The notes beneath the pieces are model-generated. The model was not told the origin of the DNA and ran no database searches. It was given only the letters and a program-made list of their open reading frames with translations. From the NCBI RefSeq assembly GCF_014334015.1, contig NZ_CP060488.1:3864501-3928500 (forward strand): a stretch of DNA of 64,000 bases, in the 5' to 3' direction. Positions 26,037 through 35,500 of the stretch are shown piece by piece. Source of the stretch: Bacteroides sp. M10. GTDB taxonomy: Bacteria; Bacteroidota; Bacteroidia; Bacteroidales; Bacteroidaceae. A program made the position numbers and the translations under genes. How positions within the stretch are numbered: position 1 is the stretch's first letter; every line of letters begins with the position of its first letter.

Positions 26037-26618
26037 ATGATTTTAACAAAACCGAAATCAGTAAATGCCGGGCCTAGTAGTGGGACAGGGGAAGGCGTAG
26101 CACACTCAAAACGCTGGTATGTAGCACTCGTTCGAATGCATCACGAGAAGAAAGTTGCCGAGCGTTTATCTAAGATGGGAATTGATTCTTTTGTTCCTGT
26201 TCAGCAGGAAATTCATCAATGGAGTGACCGTCGTAAGATGGTTGAATCTGTTCTTCTTCCAATGATGGTATTTGTTCATGCTGATCCATCTGAACGTAAA
26301 GAAGTTCTAAGCTTTTCTACAGTGAGCCGTTATATGGTGATGCGTGGAGAAAGTACTCCAGCAGTGATTCCTGATGAACAGATGGCTCGTTTCCGTTTTA
26401 TGCTTGATTATTCAGAAGAAGCTATTTGTATGAATAGTTCTCCATTGGCACGTGGTGAAAAAGTTCGTGTCGTGAAAGGACCTTTGACTGGACTGGTTGG
26501 TGAATTGGTCAGTGTTGATGGTAAAAGTAAAATAGCAGTTCGGTTAAATATGCTTGGCTGTGCCTGTGTAGATATGCCTATTGGTTATGTTGAATCTGCA
26601 GACATTCATGTGGGCTAA
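26037..26618 (+). CDS. upxY: UpxY-family (NusG-like) capsule transcription antiterminator
   Basis: 193 aa. NGN domain from residue ~24 ('RWYVALVRMHHEKKVAERLSKMGIDSFVPVQQE', 'VLLPMMVFVH') and a C-terminal KOW motif ('GEKVRVVKGPLTGLVGELVSVDGKSKIAVRLNMLGCACVDM'). UpxY proteins are the first gene of Bacteroides capsule operons; they load on RNA polymerase at their own leader and prevent early termination of the long operon. It follows the invertible promoter segment, as expected. The partner inhibitor UpxZ, usually the second gene, is absent; the exporter gene starts 22 bases later. Confidence 0.93.
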   Translation: MILTKPKSVNAGPSSGTGEGVAHSKRWYVALVRMHHEKKVAERLSKMGIDSFVPVQQEIHQWSDRRKMVESVLLPMMVFVHADPSERKEVLSFSTVSRYMVMRGESTPAVIPDEQMARFRFMLDYSEEAICMNSSPLARGEKVRVVKGPLTGLVGELVSVDGKSKIAVRLNMLGCACVDMPIGYVESADIHVG

Positions 26619-26640
26619 TTTTTCTAATTTGAATTGATCG

Positions 26641-29055
26641 ATGAAAATACAAATGCTTTTTCGGACTCTTTTTCTATTTTTGATACTGGGAGTTTTTTCT
26701 CCTTTAATGGCTCAAAGCATGAGCGACTCCCAAGTTCTTGAATATGTAAAGGATGGCATCCGCCAGGGTAAAGAACAGAAACAACTAGCTTCTGAACTGG
26801 CACGTAGAGGTGTGACCAAAGAACAGGCAACTCGTGTGAAGCAACTATATGAACAACAAAACAATGTCAATGCTTCCAATGCAACGGGTACCGATGTCAA
26901 TGAATCACGCCTTCGTGAGGAAATGAAAGAAAACACTTCCGATATGCTGGAAGACCATCCGAGCACTCAAGACCTCGCACGTGGCAATCAGGTTTTCGGA
27001 CGAAATATTTTCAACACCCGTAACCTGACTTTTGAACCCAGCGTCAACATCGCCACTCCCTTGAACTATCGTCTGGGTCCGGGTGATGAAGTGATTATTG
27101 ATATCTGGGGAGCCAGCCAGAACACTATCCGCCAACAGATTTCTCCTGACGGCACGATCAACATTCAGAAAATAGGTCCTGTCAACCTGAACGGACTAAC
27201 TATTGCTGAAGCCAATGACTATCTCAAAAAGACATTAAACAAGATATATAATGGTCTTAATAATGCGAATGATCCCACTTCGGACATCCGTCTGACTTTG
27301 GGCAGCATACGTACTATCCAGATCAATGTAATGGGTGAGGTTGTCCAACCGGGTACTTACTCCCTCTCTTCTTTTGCCACAGTCTTCCATGCACTTTACC
27401 GTGCAGGTGGAGTCAGTGACATAGGAAGCCTTCGTAATGTGCAGCTGGTACGTAATGGTAAAAATATCGCCACAATCGATGTCTACCAATTTATCATGAA
27501 AGGAAACATTCAGGATGACATTCGTCTTCAGGAAGGGGATGTAGTAATAGTTCCCGCCTATGACGTATTGGTTAAGATCGACGGAAAAGTGAAACGCCCA
27601 ATGCGTTTCGAAATGAAAAAGGATGAAAGTCTATCCACTCTTATCAGCTATGCCGGTGGCTTTGAAGCCGACGCCTATACCCGTTCCTTACGTGTCGTAC
27701 GCCAGAACGGACAGGAATATGAAGTAAACACAGTCAAAGACCTTGACTATAGTGTCTATAAAATGCGAAACGGTGATGTTGTGACCGCCGAAGCCATCCT
27801 TAACCGCTTCATCAACAAACTAGAAATCCGTGGAGCCGTTTATCGTCCCGGCATCTACCAGTTGAATGGAAAACTGAATACAGTCCGTGAACTGGTAAAC
27901 GAAGCTCAAGGCCTGACCGGTGATGCCTTCTTGAACCGTGCCGTTCTCTACCGCCAGCGTGAGGACTTGACTACCGAAGTTGTTCCAGTAGACATTAAAG
28001 CCATCATGGACGGTACTTCCCAAAACATCATCCTGATGAAAAACGATATCCTTTATATTCCGAGTATTCATGACCTGGAAGACAGAGGCAACGTCGTAAT
28101 CCACGGTGAAGTAGCCAAACCGGATTCTTATCCTTATGCTGATAACATGACCCTTGAAGACTTGATTATTCAAGCAGGTGGATTACGTGAAGCCGCTTCT
28201 GTAGTCCGTGTAGATGTATCCCGTAGAATTAAGAATCCTCGTAGTACAGTAGATAACGATACTATCGGCCAGATATATACATTCTCCCTAAAAGAAGGCT
28301 TTATTGTAGATGGAACCCCTGGCTTTGTGCTTCAACCTTACGATGAAGTTTATGTACGTCGTAGTCCGGGTTATCAGGCTCAACAGAATGTGGTTGTTGA
28401 AGGTGAAATTCTGTTCGGAGGCTCTTATGCTATGACTAGTCGTGAAGAACGTCTTTCGGACTTAATCAATAAAGCGGGAGGTGCAACGAATTATGCCTAC
28501 TTACGTGGTGCCAAATTGACTCGTGTGGCCAATGCAAGTGAAAAGAAACGTATGGGTGATGTAATCCGCCTAATGAGTCGACAGTTGGGAGAAGCTATGA
28601 TGGACTCTTTAGGTATTCGTGTAGAAGATCATTTTACAGTTGGAATTGATTTGGAAAAAGCATTAGCGAATCCTGGTAGTACAGCAGATATTGTCTTGCG
28701 TGAGGGTGATGTGATTTCTATTCCGAAAAATAATAATACGGTTACGATCAATGGTGCCGTGATGGTTCCGAATACAGTTTCTTATATAAAGGGTGAAGAT
28801 ATAGATTATTACTTGAATCAGGCTGGTGGTTATTCTGAAAATGCAAAGAAGAGTAAGAAATTCATCGTTTATATGAATGGTCAGGTAACTAAAGTGAAAG
28901 GTAGTGGTAAGAAGCAGATCGAGCCGGGATGTGAGATAATTGTGCCTAGTAAGGCTAAGAAGAAAACTAATATTGGCAATATTTTAGGTTACGCTACTAC
29001 ATTCAGCACATTGGGAATGATGGTTGCTTCTATTGCCAATTTAATAAAGAAATAA
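26641..29055 (+). CDS. Wza-like outer-membrane polysaccharide export protein (multi-SLBB)
   Basis: 804 aa with a signal peptide (cleavage near 'LMAQS'). After an N-terminal helical/short-ORF-like region ('ELARRGVTKEQATRVKQLYEQQN') comes the Poly_export domain ('NYRLGPGDEVIIDIWGASQNTIRQQISPDG') and at least five SLBB repeats ('VMGEVVQPGTYSLSSFATVFHALYRAGGVS', 'VHGEVAKPDSYPYADNMTLEDLIIQAGG'-type), then a C-terminal hydrophobic helix. It forms the outer-membrane channel for the capsule. Its 5' two thirds use more GC-rich codons than its last third and the genes after it, which suggests a conserved front and a recombined downstream part of the locus. Confidence 0.92.
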   Translation: MKIQMLFRTLFLFLILGVFSPLMAQSMSDSQVLEYVKDGIRQGKEQKQLASELARRGVTKEQATRVKQLYEQQNNVNASNATGTDVNESRLREEMKENTSDMLEDHPSTQDLARGNQVFGRNIFNTRNLTFEPSVNIATPLNYRLGPGDEVIIDIWGASQNTIRQQISPDGTINIQKIGPVNLNGLTIAEANDYLKKTLNKIYNGLNNANDPTSDIRLTLGSIRTIQINVMGEVVQPGTYSLSSFATVFHALYRAGGVSDIGSLRNVQLVRNGKNIATIDVYQFIMKGNIQDDIRLQEGDVVIVPAYDVLVKIDGKVKRPMRFEMKKDESLSTLISYAGGFEADAYTRSLRVVRQNGQEYEVNTVKDLDYSVYKMRNGDVVTAEAILNRFINKLEIRGAVYRPGIYQLNGKLNTVRELVNEAQGLTGDAFLNRAVLYRQREDLTTEVVPVDIKAIMDGTSQNIILMKNDILYIPSIHDLEDRGNVVIHGEVAKPDSYPYADNMTLEDLIIQAGGLREAASVVRVDVSRRIKNPRSTVDNDTIGQIYTFSLKEGFIVDGTPGFVLQPYDEVYVRRSPGYQAQQNVVVEGEILFGGSYAMTSREERLSDLINKAGGATNYAYLRGAKLTRVANASEKKRMGDVIRLMSRQLGEAMMDSLGIRVEDHFTVGIDLEKALANPGSTADIVLREGDVISIPKNNNTVTINGAVMVPNTVSYIKGEDIDYYLNQAGGYSENAKKSKKFIVYMNGQVTKVKGSGKKQIEPGCEIIVPSKAKKKTNIGNILGYATTFSTLGMMVASIANLIKK

Positions 29056-29066
29056 GAATACCTTTT

Positions 29067-30203
29067 ATGGCTACCCTGATAGAACAAGAATCTGAAAAAG
29101 ATATAAAACAAAAACGGAATAATTATACGGATGAAGAAATCGAAATTGATTTGATGGGTATTCTTCGTAAGATTATGGGTATTCGTAAGAAGATCTATAA
29201 GGCTGCTGGTATCGGTTTGGTAATTGGCGTTATTATAGCAATCGGTATTCCTAAGCAGTACACGGTTGAAGTTACTCTTTCTCCGGAGATGGGAAGTGCT
29301 AAAGGTGGTGGTCTATCTGGTTTAGCAGCTTCTTTTCTTGGAAGTGAAGTTGCTATGAGTGATGGTATTGATGCTTTGAATGCTTCTTTGTCTGCCGATA
29401 TTGTTTCTTCTACTCCTTTTTTGTTAGAGCTTTCTACAATGGAAATACCTGTATCGAAAGATGAAAATATGACATTGAATATTTATTTGGATGAGGAATC
29501 TTCTCCATGGTGGAATTATGTAATTGGACTTCCTGGCATGGTAATTGGTGGAATGAAATCATTATTTGTTGAAGAAGATAATGAATTAGTAGTTTCAGGT
29601 AAAATCAATCATGGAGTAATTGAATTATCTAAGAAAGAGTCAAGAAAGATTGGAACTTTGAAAAAAATGATAACTGCCTCTGTAGATAAGAAAACCTCAA
29701 TGACTTCCATTTCTGTTACTTTTCAGGATCCTAAGGTTGCTGCAGTCGTTGCCGATTCCGTTGTGAAGAAATTGCAGGAATACATTATAGACTACCGTAC
29801 CTTCAAGGCAAAAGAGGATTGTATTTATTTGGAGAAACTTTTCAAAGAACGTCAGCAAGAATATTATGCTGCTCAGAAGAAGTATGCTGATTATCTGGAT
29901 TCTCATGATAATATAGTTTTGCAGAGTGTTCGTGCCGAACAGGAACGTTTGCAGAATGATATGAGCCTTGCTTACCAGGTATACAGTCAGGTTGCCAGTC
30001 AGCTTCAGGTTGCCAGAGCCAAGGTTCAGGAGGAGAAACCTGTGTTCGCTGTTGTAGAGCCTGCTGTAGTACCCTTGGAACCTTCGGGAACCAGTAGAAA
30101 GGTATATGTTTTGGCTTTTATTTTCCTATCAGTTTGTATTGTTATCTTTTTGAATTTATTTGGAAAAGATTTTCTGAATAAGTTCAAAGAAGTATGTGCC
30201 TAA
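29067..30203 (+). CDS. Wzz-like chain-length determinant (polysaccharide co-polymerase)
   Basis: 378 aa. A cytoplasmic N terminus leads to a first membrane helix ('AAGIGLVIGVIIAIGIP'), a Wzz domain ('QYTVEVTLSPEM'), a periplasmic coiled-coil region (residues ~240-330) and a second membrane helix near the C terminus ('VYVLAFIFLSVCIVIFLNLF'). There is no tyrosine-kinase domain. It sets capsule chain length together with the Wzy polymerase and contacts the Wza-like exporter, which is encoded 11 bases upstream. Confidence 0.88.
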   Translation: MATLIEQESEKDIKQKRNNYTDEEIEIDLMGILRKIMGIRKKIYKAAGIGLVIGVIIAIGIPKQYTVEVTLSPEMGSAKGGGLSGLAASFLGSEVAMSDGIDALNASLSADIVSSTPFLLELSTMEIPVSKDENMTLNIYLDEESSPWWNYVIGLPGMVIGGMKSLFVEEDNELVVSGKINHGVIELSKKESRKIGTLKKMITASVDKKTSMTSISVTFQDPKVAAVVADSVVKKLQEYIIDYRTFKAKEDCIYLEKLFKERQQEYYAAQKKYADYLDSHDNIVLQSVRAEQERLQNDMSLAYQVYSQVASQLQVARAKVQEEKPVFAVVEPAVVPLEPSGTSRKVYVLAFIFLSVCIVIFLNLFGKDFLNKFKEVCA

Positions 30204-30222
30204 AATCAATCTTTAATGTGAT

Positions 30223-31635
30223 ATGGTATCAACCACCAGTCAAATCAATAAATTTATAGAATTTGTAGCAGTTCTGGGAGATCTGATCATTCTGAATCTG
30301 GTATTGTTCTTTCTCCTTTTCTTTTGGGAGGAAGTATTTGTCTCTTTACCTTTTTCTTGTAGGGTTTCATGGATGATGACTTTGTTAAGTCTCTGTTATC
30401 TGGCCTGTTCGGGCTCCCGTGGGAGGGTTTGGGACAGCCGGGGAATTCGTCCTGACCAACTTGTGTTGCGTGTATTGAAGAATATTATAGCTTTTTCCAT
30501 CTTTTGGGCATGTATTATGACTTTTAGTGGAATCTCTATCTATTCTCCTCTTTTCTTTGTTGCCTATTTCTCTTTTCTCTTTGTCATTCTAAGTATTTAT
30601 CGCATTATTATCCGTCATTTTCTAATAATCTATTGTACGAAAGGTAAGCATAGACGTTATGCCGTTTTTATAGGTGGAGGCAATAATATGCAGGTTTTGT
30701 ATGAAGAGATGGAGAATTCTCTGGCGTCTTCTCTATATGAAGTCGTAGGCTATTTTGATATTAAACCGAATGATGGCCTTTCTTCTCAATGTTCTTATTT
30801 GGGTGATCCTGACGGTTTTTCGGATTTTATGTCTGCACACCCGGGAATCAAACATGTTTTTTGTTCTTTGTCGATGGAGGAGGGGCGTTATAATTTTTCT
30901 ATTATGAATCACTGTGAGAACCATCTTCTTTATTTTCATGGTGTTCCTAATGTTTGTAAAGGTTTTCCTCGTCGTATTTGGCACAGTATGGTTGGTAATA
31001 TGCCTATTTTGAATTTGCGTTATGAACCTTTGAGTAAGATGGAGAACCGTATATTGAAACGGATATTTGATGTTGTTTTCTCCAGTCTTTTTTTAGTTAC
31101 TGTTTTTCCTTTTATCTATCTTATAGTAGGAAGTATTATAAAATTAACTTCTCCCGGTCCTGTATTCTTTAAGCAAATGCGTACAGGTTTGAATGGTGTG
31201 GATTTTGTGTGTTACAAATTTCGATCCATGAAAGTGAATGATGAAGCTGACAGTAAACAGGCTACGGCTGATGATCCCCGTAAAACTCGTTTTGGGAACT
31301 TCCTTCGCCGTTCTAATATAGACGAACTTCCTCAGTTTATCAATGTCCTTAAAGGTGATATGTCACTAGTAGGTCCCCGTCCTCACATGTTGGCTCATAC
31401 GGAGACTTATGCCCGGTTGATTGATAAATACATGGTGCGACATTTTATAAAACCTGGAGTGACCGGCTGGGCTCAGACGCATGGTTTCCGTGGTGAAACG
31501 AGGGAACTTTCGCAGATGGAGGGACGTGTTAAAGCTGATATTTGGTATATGGAGCACTGGACATTGCTGCTTGACTTATATATTATTTATAAGACTGTGG
31601 AGAATGTTATCATTGGGGAAAAAAATGCATATTAA
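30223..31635 (+). CDS. Undecaprenyl-phosphate sugar-1-phosphate transferase (WcaJ/WbaP-like, initiating)
   Basis: 470 aa. Four to five N-terminal membrane helices, a Rossmann-like CoA_binding_3 region ('RRYAVFIGGGNNMQVLYEEM'), a further helix ('LFLVTVFPFIYLIVGSII') and the C-terminal bacterial sugar transferase domain: 'TSPGPVFFKQMRTGLNG', 'FVCYKFRSMKVN', 'RSNIDELPQFINVLKGDMSLVGPRP', 'KPGVTGWAQTHGFRGET'. These contain the catalytic DE and the PRP motif of the family. It starts repeat-unit assembly by loading the first sugar phosphate (glucose or galactose by family) onto undecaprenyl phosphate at the inner membrane. Confidence 0.93.
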   Translation: MVSTTSQINKFIEFVAVLGDLIILNLVLFFLLFFWEEVFVSLPFSCRVSWMMTLLSLCYLACSGSRGRVWDSRGIRPDQLVLRVLKNIIAFSIFWACIMTFSGISIYSPLFFVAYFSFLFVILSIYRIIIRHFLIIYCTKGKHRRYAVFIGGGNNMQVLYEEMENSLASSLYEVVGYFDIKPNDGLSSQCSYLGDPDGFSDFMSAHPGIKHVFCSLSMEEGRYNFSIMNHCENHLLYFHGVPNVCKGFPRRIWHSMVGNMPILNLRYEPLSKMENRILKRIFDVVFSSLFLVTVFPFIYLIVGSIIKLTSPGPVFFKQMRTGLNGVDFVCYKFRSMKVNDEADSKQATADDPRKTRFGNFLRRSNIDELPQFINVLKGDMSLVGPRPHMLAHTETYARLIDKYMVRHFIKPGVTGWAQTHGFRGETRELSQMEGRVKADIWYMEHWTLLLDLYIIYKTVENVIIGEKNAY

Positions 31636-31650
31636 TATGTAGATAATTGA

Positions 31651-32733
31651 ATGTCTATGTTGGTTAGAAAACGTTTTGAGTTTGTTGATATTGCTAAAGG
31701 TATATGTATCTTGCTTATTATAAGAGGCCACATTAATTACTCATTTTTTCCAGAGTGGGTCAATGAGAATGAGTTTTATACAATTTGGTATGTGTCTGGG
31801 TTCTATCTTATTGGTGGCTTTTTCTTGAAAGAAGCTGATTTGCTAAATCCAAAAGTTCTTTTGAAAAAGAAGATACCTGCATTGTATCTTAAATCTTTAT
31901 ACTTTTTCTTGCCTGCTACACTATTGCATAATTATCTATTGCAGATAGGGTATTATCCAGCTTCGATAAAACCTTTTACAACTCTTACTGATTGGGGAAG
32001 AGCGTTAGGTAAAGTTTTTATGGGAATGAGTTTTGAAAAATTGGTTGAGCCCCTTTGGTTTGCTTTAGCATTGTTTTATGGATTAGTATTCCTTTCTATT
32101 ATGGCTTATGGATTAAAAAGTATCAATAAATATAGTCATATGAATATGTTTATCGTTTCATTAATAGCGTGTGCAATATCTGGTTACATTTCCAATTATA
32201 CAGATATTCATTTTCCTCCAAGAATAGCTACAGCGGTATCTTCAACTGTTTTGATCTATTTAGGGTATTTGATATTTAATAGTAGCTATAAGTCTTTCAA
32301 TAATAAGTATATATTTGTGATATCTTTAGTGATTCTACTATCTTATACTTATACCATAGGTGCAGCACCTGGGCTGTTGATAGGAATGATTGTTAATGAA
32401 TATCCGGATATTATTACGTTACTTATCGGAACATTGGCTGGCGTATATTTTATTTGCTATCTTAGCTGTTACTTAGAACATTCAGTTTTAGGGGTAATTT
32501 TAGCTCATTGTGGTAAGGAGTCATTTTACCTTATGGCGCTTCACATTATGTTTATTCGCTTGCTGGCTATTCTATTGTCCAAGTATCCCATATGTGGCAT
32601 TAGTATAGATGACTTTACTTTTAATACGAACTTCATAGGTTTCTTTATATTATTTTTGGGTTCAATAGTCCTAACATTTATTTCGATTACCCTTGTGCGT
32701 AGGATAAAAAGATTGATTTGTAAAATAGGGTAA
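31651..32733 (+). CDS. Membrane acyltransferase (acyltransferase-3 type), capsule modification
   Basis: 360 aa, about ten membrane helices. The N terminus 'FEFVDIAKGICILLIIRGHINYSFF' carries the conserved Arg/Gly-His of acyltransferase-3 proteins, and 'GGFFL' follows in the second helix. Such enzymes move acetyl or similar groups onto sugars of surface glycans. A second, different member is encoded at 44346. Donor and acceptor are unknown. Confidence 0.82.
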   Translation: MSMLVRKRFEFVDIAKGICILLIIRGHINYSFFPEWVNENEFYTIWYVSGFYLIGGFFLKEADLLNPKVLLKKKIPALYLKSLYFFLPATLLHNYLLQIGYYPASIKPFTTLTDWGRALGKVFMGMSFEKLVEPLWFALALFYGLVFLSIMAYGLKSINKYSHMNMFIVSLIACAISGYISNYTDIHFPPRIATAVSSTVLIYLGYLIFNSSYKSFNNKYIFVISLVILLSYTYTIGAAPGLLIGMIVNEYPDIITLLIGTLAGVYFICYLSCYLEHSVLGVILAHCGKESFYLMALHIMFIRLLAILLSKYPICGISIDDFTFNTNFIGFFILFLGSIVLTFISITLVRRIKRLICKIG

Positions 32734-32911
32734 TTGTGATGAACCTTAAGTATAATATTAGAATGATTTGTGGAAAATTAGAGTACGAGTTAGGACGATC
32801 TCATGTATTTATTTATAGATTACTTTGTATATGATTTTTTTATAAAAAATGGTTGGCATAAAGATAGATATACGCAGACTGTAGGTAAATCTTTTTGGGG
32901 AATGTTATTTT

Positions 32912-34357
32912 ATGAACAATATTAAAAGCAAGGCATCGAAATCACTCTTTTGGCGTAGTGTGGAGAAATTCTTAGTGAATGGAAGTCAATTTGTTATTAG
33001 TCTTGTATTAGCAAGACTACTGCTGCCATCTGATTATGGTACAATAGCTCTTCTCACTATATTTATTGCTTTATCACAGGTTTTGATTGAAGGAGGTTTC
33101 TCGCAAGTTATTATTCAAAAACAAGATAGGGATTCATTGAGTTTCTCCACGATGTTTTGCTGTAATATATTTACAGCACTGCTTTTGTATCTGATTATAT
33201 ATATTATAGCACCTAATATCGCTTCTTTTTATAATTTGCCGGAACTAACCTCTGTAATGAGAATCTATTGTATTACTCTTGTCATCAATTCATTGTATAT
33301 AGTGAAGAAGACGCAGTTGATAATGGATCTTAAGTTTAAGGTGCAAGCTTATATCACGTTTATTTCAGTTGCAATTAGTGGGATATTTGGTATTATTTTG
33401 GCAGTATATAATTATGGTGTTTGGGCTTTGGTCTTTCAACAAATATGTAATTCCATTCTGCTGTGCTTACTGTTCAATCGCTTTGATATGTCTTTATATT
33501 CATTCCATTTTTCGGCAGAAAAATTTAGAAACTTGTTTATGAAAGGTTCAAGATTGTTGGTTGCTAACATTCTCCAATCGGTCTATTCAAGTTTATATTC
33601 TTTGATAATAGGAAAGTTTTTTTCTCCTAAGGAGCTGGGATTGTTTACAAGAGGAAATCAGATGGGGCAAATTGTACCATCGAATGTCACAGATATTTTT
33701 AGTAATACGATGTATCCCATTTTTTGTCAGGAACGTCAAACGGAAGATTTTAAGCAGATTTATACTCGATATATCGGTTTGGTTTGTTTTGTGTTTTTTC
33801 CTTGTATGGTATTGTTGTCTACAATTTCGTTCCCTTTGATTGATATACTATTAGGTGATAATTGGTTGGATTGTGCTTCTTATATGAAGATATTGTGCAT
33901 TGCATATATGTTTGACCCTCTGATGAGACTGAACGCTATGATACCCACTATTATGGGGGAGACAACAACTACACTGAAATGTGAAATGGTAAAAAAAGTG
34001 GTAGCTGTTACAATATTGGTGGTAGCTACGTCCCACTCAGTACTTGTCGTTTGCTATGGTATTGTACTATATTCCCTAATAGATATAATAATCTCCACTA
34101 AGTTCAATAAAATTTATATGGGAATAACTATTTGTGGAATATTCCTAAGTATAAAGAATGCATTAATAGTATCCATTATTCAGTTTGCAGTCATTTCGTT
34201 TGTAGTAAGTGAGATAAACAACCCATTCCTTTCTATTCTAGTGGCAGTCATTTTAAGTTTGATAATAGTGTTGTTAACAGCAGTTTTGTTACGCTTTAAG
34301 GAATTGGGCTTTTTGGTGAATTTTGTGAGAAATAAAATACTAAGGAAAACTTGTTAA
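32912..34357 (+). CDS. Wzx-like oligosaccharide flippase (WzxC type)
   Basis: 481 aa, 12-14 hydrophobic helices. The N terminus 'SKASKSLFWRSVEKFLVNGSQFVISLVLARLLLPSDYGTIAL' and 'SQVIIQKQD' are typical of the MOP-superfamily WzxC-like flippases of capsule and colanic acid loci. It would flip undecaprenyl-linked repeat units to the periplasmic face. It is preceded by a 178-bp AT-rich gap and is followed after 1 base by a glycosyltransferase gene. Confidence 0.9.
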   Translation: MNNIKSKASKSLFWRSVEKFLVNGSQFVISLVLARLLLPSDYGTIALLTIFIALSQVLIEGGFSQVIIQKQDRDSLSFSTMFCCNIFTALLLYLIIYIIAPNIASFYNLPELTSVMRIYCITLVINSLYIVKKTQLIMDLKFKVQAYITFISVAISGIFGIILAVYNYGVWALVFQQICNSILLCLLFNRFDMSLYSFHFSAEKFRNLFMKGSRLLVANILQSVYSSLYSLIIGKFFSPKELGLFTRGNQMGQIVPSNVTDIFSNTMYPIFCQERQTEDFKQIYTRYIGLVCFVFFPCMVLLSTISFPLIDILLGDNWLDCASYMKILCIAYMFDPLMRLNAMIPTIMGETTTTLKCEMVKKVVAVTILVVATSHSVLVVCYGIVLYSLIDIIISTKFNKIYMGITICGIFLSIKNALIVSIIQFAVISFVVSEINNPFLSILVAVILSLIIVLLTAVLLRFKELGFLVNFVRNKILRKTC

Positions 34358-34358
34358 T

Positions 34359-35498
34359 ATGAAAAATATACTGATCTTTTTTCGATTTTTTCCTTCTGTG
34401 GGTGGAACCGAACGAGTCTTTACAATTTTAGCTAACTCATTCATAACTAATGGCTATGATGTTCATATAGTAAGCATAGAGAAGAGTTTGGATGTGCCAA
34501 TGTTCTATCTGGATAAACAAGTGAAGTGCAGTATTCTTCCCCATAAGAATGTAGCATGCCAAGAAAATATAAGGACTTTACACTCTTATCTCATAGATAA
34601 TGAAATTGATTACATTATCAATAATGATTCAATAAAAGAAGCTGTAAAATTGTGCTCAGAAGCAAAAGAGAATACAAATATAAAATTAGTTACTATCCAT
34701 CATGGTGACATTGTATACAAAAAAGAGTATATATATCTGATGGCTCAACAAGGAAGTGGATTGAGACGCTTCTTGAAAAATCTTTTTTTTCCGTTGTATT
34801 TGAAATATCAAAATCATAATAGAAGAAAGAATCATAAATTCAATTTATTGAAGTCTGATAAGTATATTCTTCTTTCTAATACATTTAAGAAATATCTTCC
34901 TCAAAATGATAAAATCATGGCAATAAATAATCCATTGTCATATATGCGTGAGGAATTTAATGGTACAAAGGAGAATATGGTTATCCATGTAGGACGTTTA
35001 TCAGAGCCTAATAAAAGAGTCTTGTTGTCTTTGAAAATATGGTCTATAGTGGCTGATAAGCATCCTGATTGGAAATATTACATTGTTGGAGATGGTGAAG
35101 ACAGAGGTTTGATAGAAAATTTCATTCAGGATAATAACATTCCTAATGTTGTACTTACAGGAAAAACAGAGAGCTTGCAATACTATAAGCGGGCAAAGAT
35201 CCTGATTATGACATCGGCTTTTGAGGGATGGGGGCTAGTCATAAATGAAGCTATGCAGAATAATTGCGTGCCTATAGTAATGTATTCTTTTGATTCATTA
35301 CCAGACATTATTGCGGACCAAGAAAACGGATTTATTTCACCCAATAATGACATAGAAGTTTTCGCTGATAAGCTGGACAGATTGATGAGTGATGAAATGA
35401 TGTGGGCTGATATGTCTAAGAAGGCTTATATATCTACAGCAAGATTTATTCCGGAAAATATAATCAAGCAGTGGATTGATATGCTAAATACGTTATAA
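34359..35498 (+). CDS. GT4-family glycosyltransferase
   Basis: 379 aa, GT-B fold. N-terminal 'FFRFFPSVGGTERVFTILANSF'; C-terminal donor-site region with 'VIHVGRLSEPNKR', 'YIVGDGEDRGLIENFI', 'VLTGKTES', and 'IMTSAFEGWGLVINEAMQNNCVPI', the ExE-type motif (E-G-W-G-L-x-x-x-E) of GT4 enzymes. It probably adds one sugar of the capsule repeat unit on the cytoplasmic side. Donor unknown. It starts 1 base after wzx and ends 2 bases before the next gene. Confidence 0.88.
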   Translation: MKNILIFFRFFPSVGGTERVFTILANSFITNGYDVHIVSIEKSLDVPMFYLDKQVKCSILPHKNVACQENIRTLHSYLIDNEIDYIINNDSIKEAVKLCSEAKENTNIKLVTIHHGDIVYKKEYIYLMAQQGSGLRRFLKNLFFPLYLKYQNHNRRKNHKFNLLKSDKYILLSNTFKKYLPQNDKIMAINNPLSYMREEFNGTKENMVIHVGRLSEPNKRVLLSLKIWSIVADKHPDWKYYIVGDGEDRGLIENFIQDNNIPNVVLTGKTESLQYYKRAKILIMTSAFEGWGLVINEAMQNNCVPIVMYSFDSLPDIIADQENGFISPNNDIEVFADKLDRLMSDEMMWADMSKKAYISTARFIPENIIKQWIDMLNTL

Positions 35499-35500
35499 AA

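Noticed and set aside
26905-28173. Minus-strand frames within the exporter gene, considered as antisense genes.
   Set aside because: No motifs and no promoter; the plus-strand SLBB protein explains the sequence.
32734-32911. A 23-codon frame at 32763-32834 in the gap before the wzx-like gene, considered as a small gene or gene remnant.
   Set aside because: It has no similarity I recognise to neighbouring genes and no upstream signal; chance is as likely.
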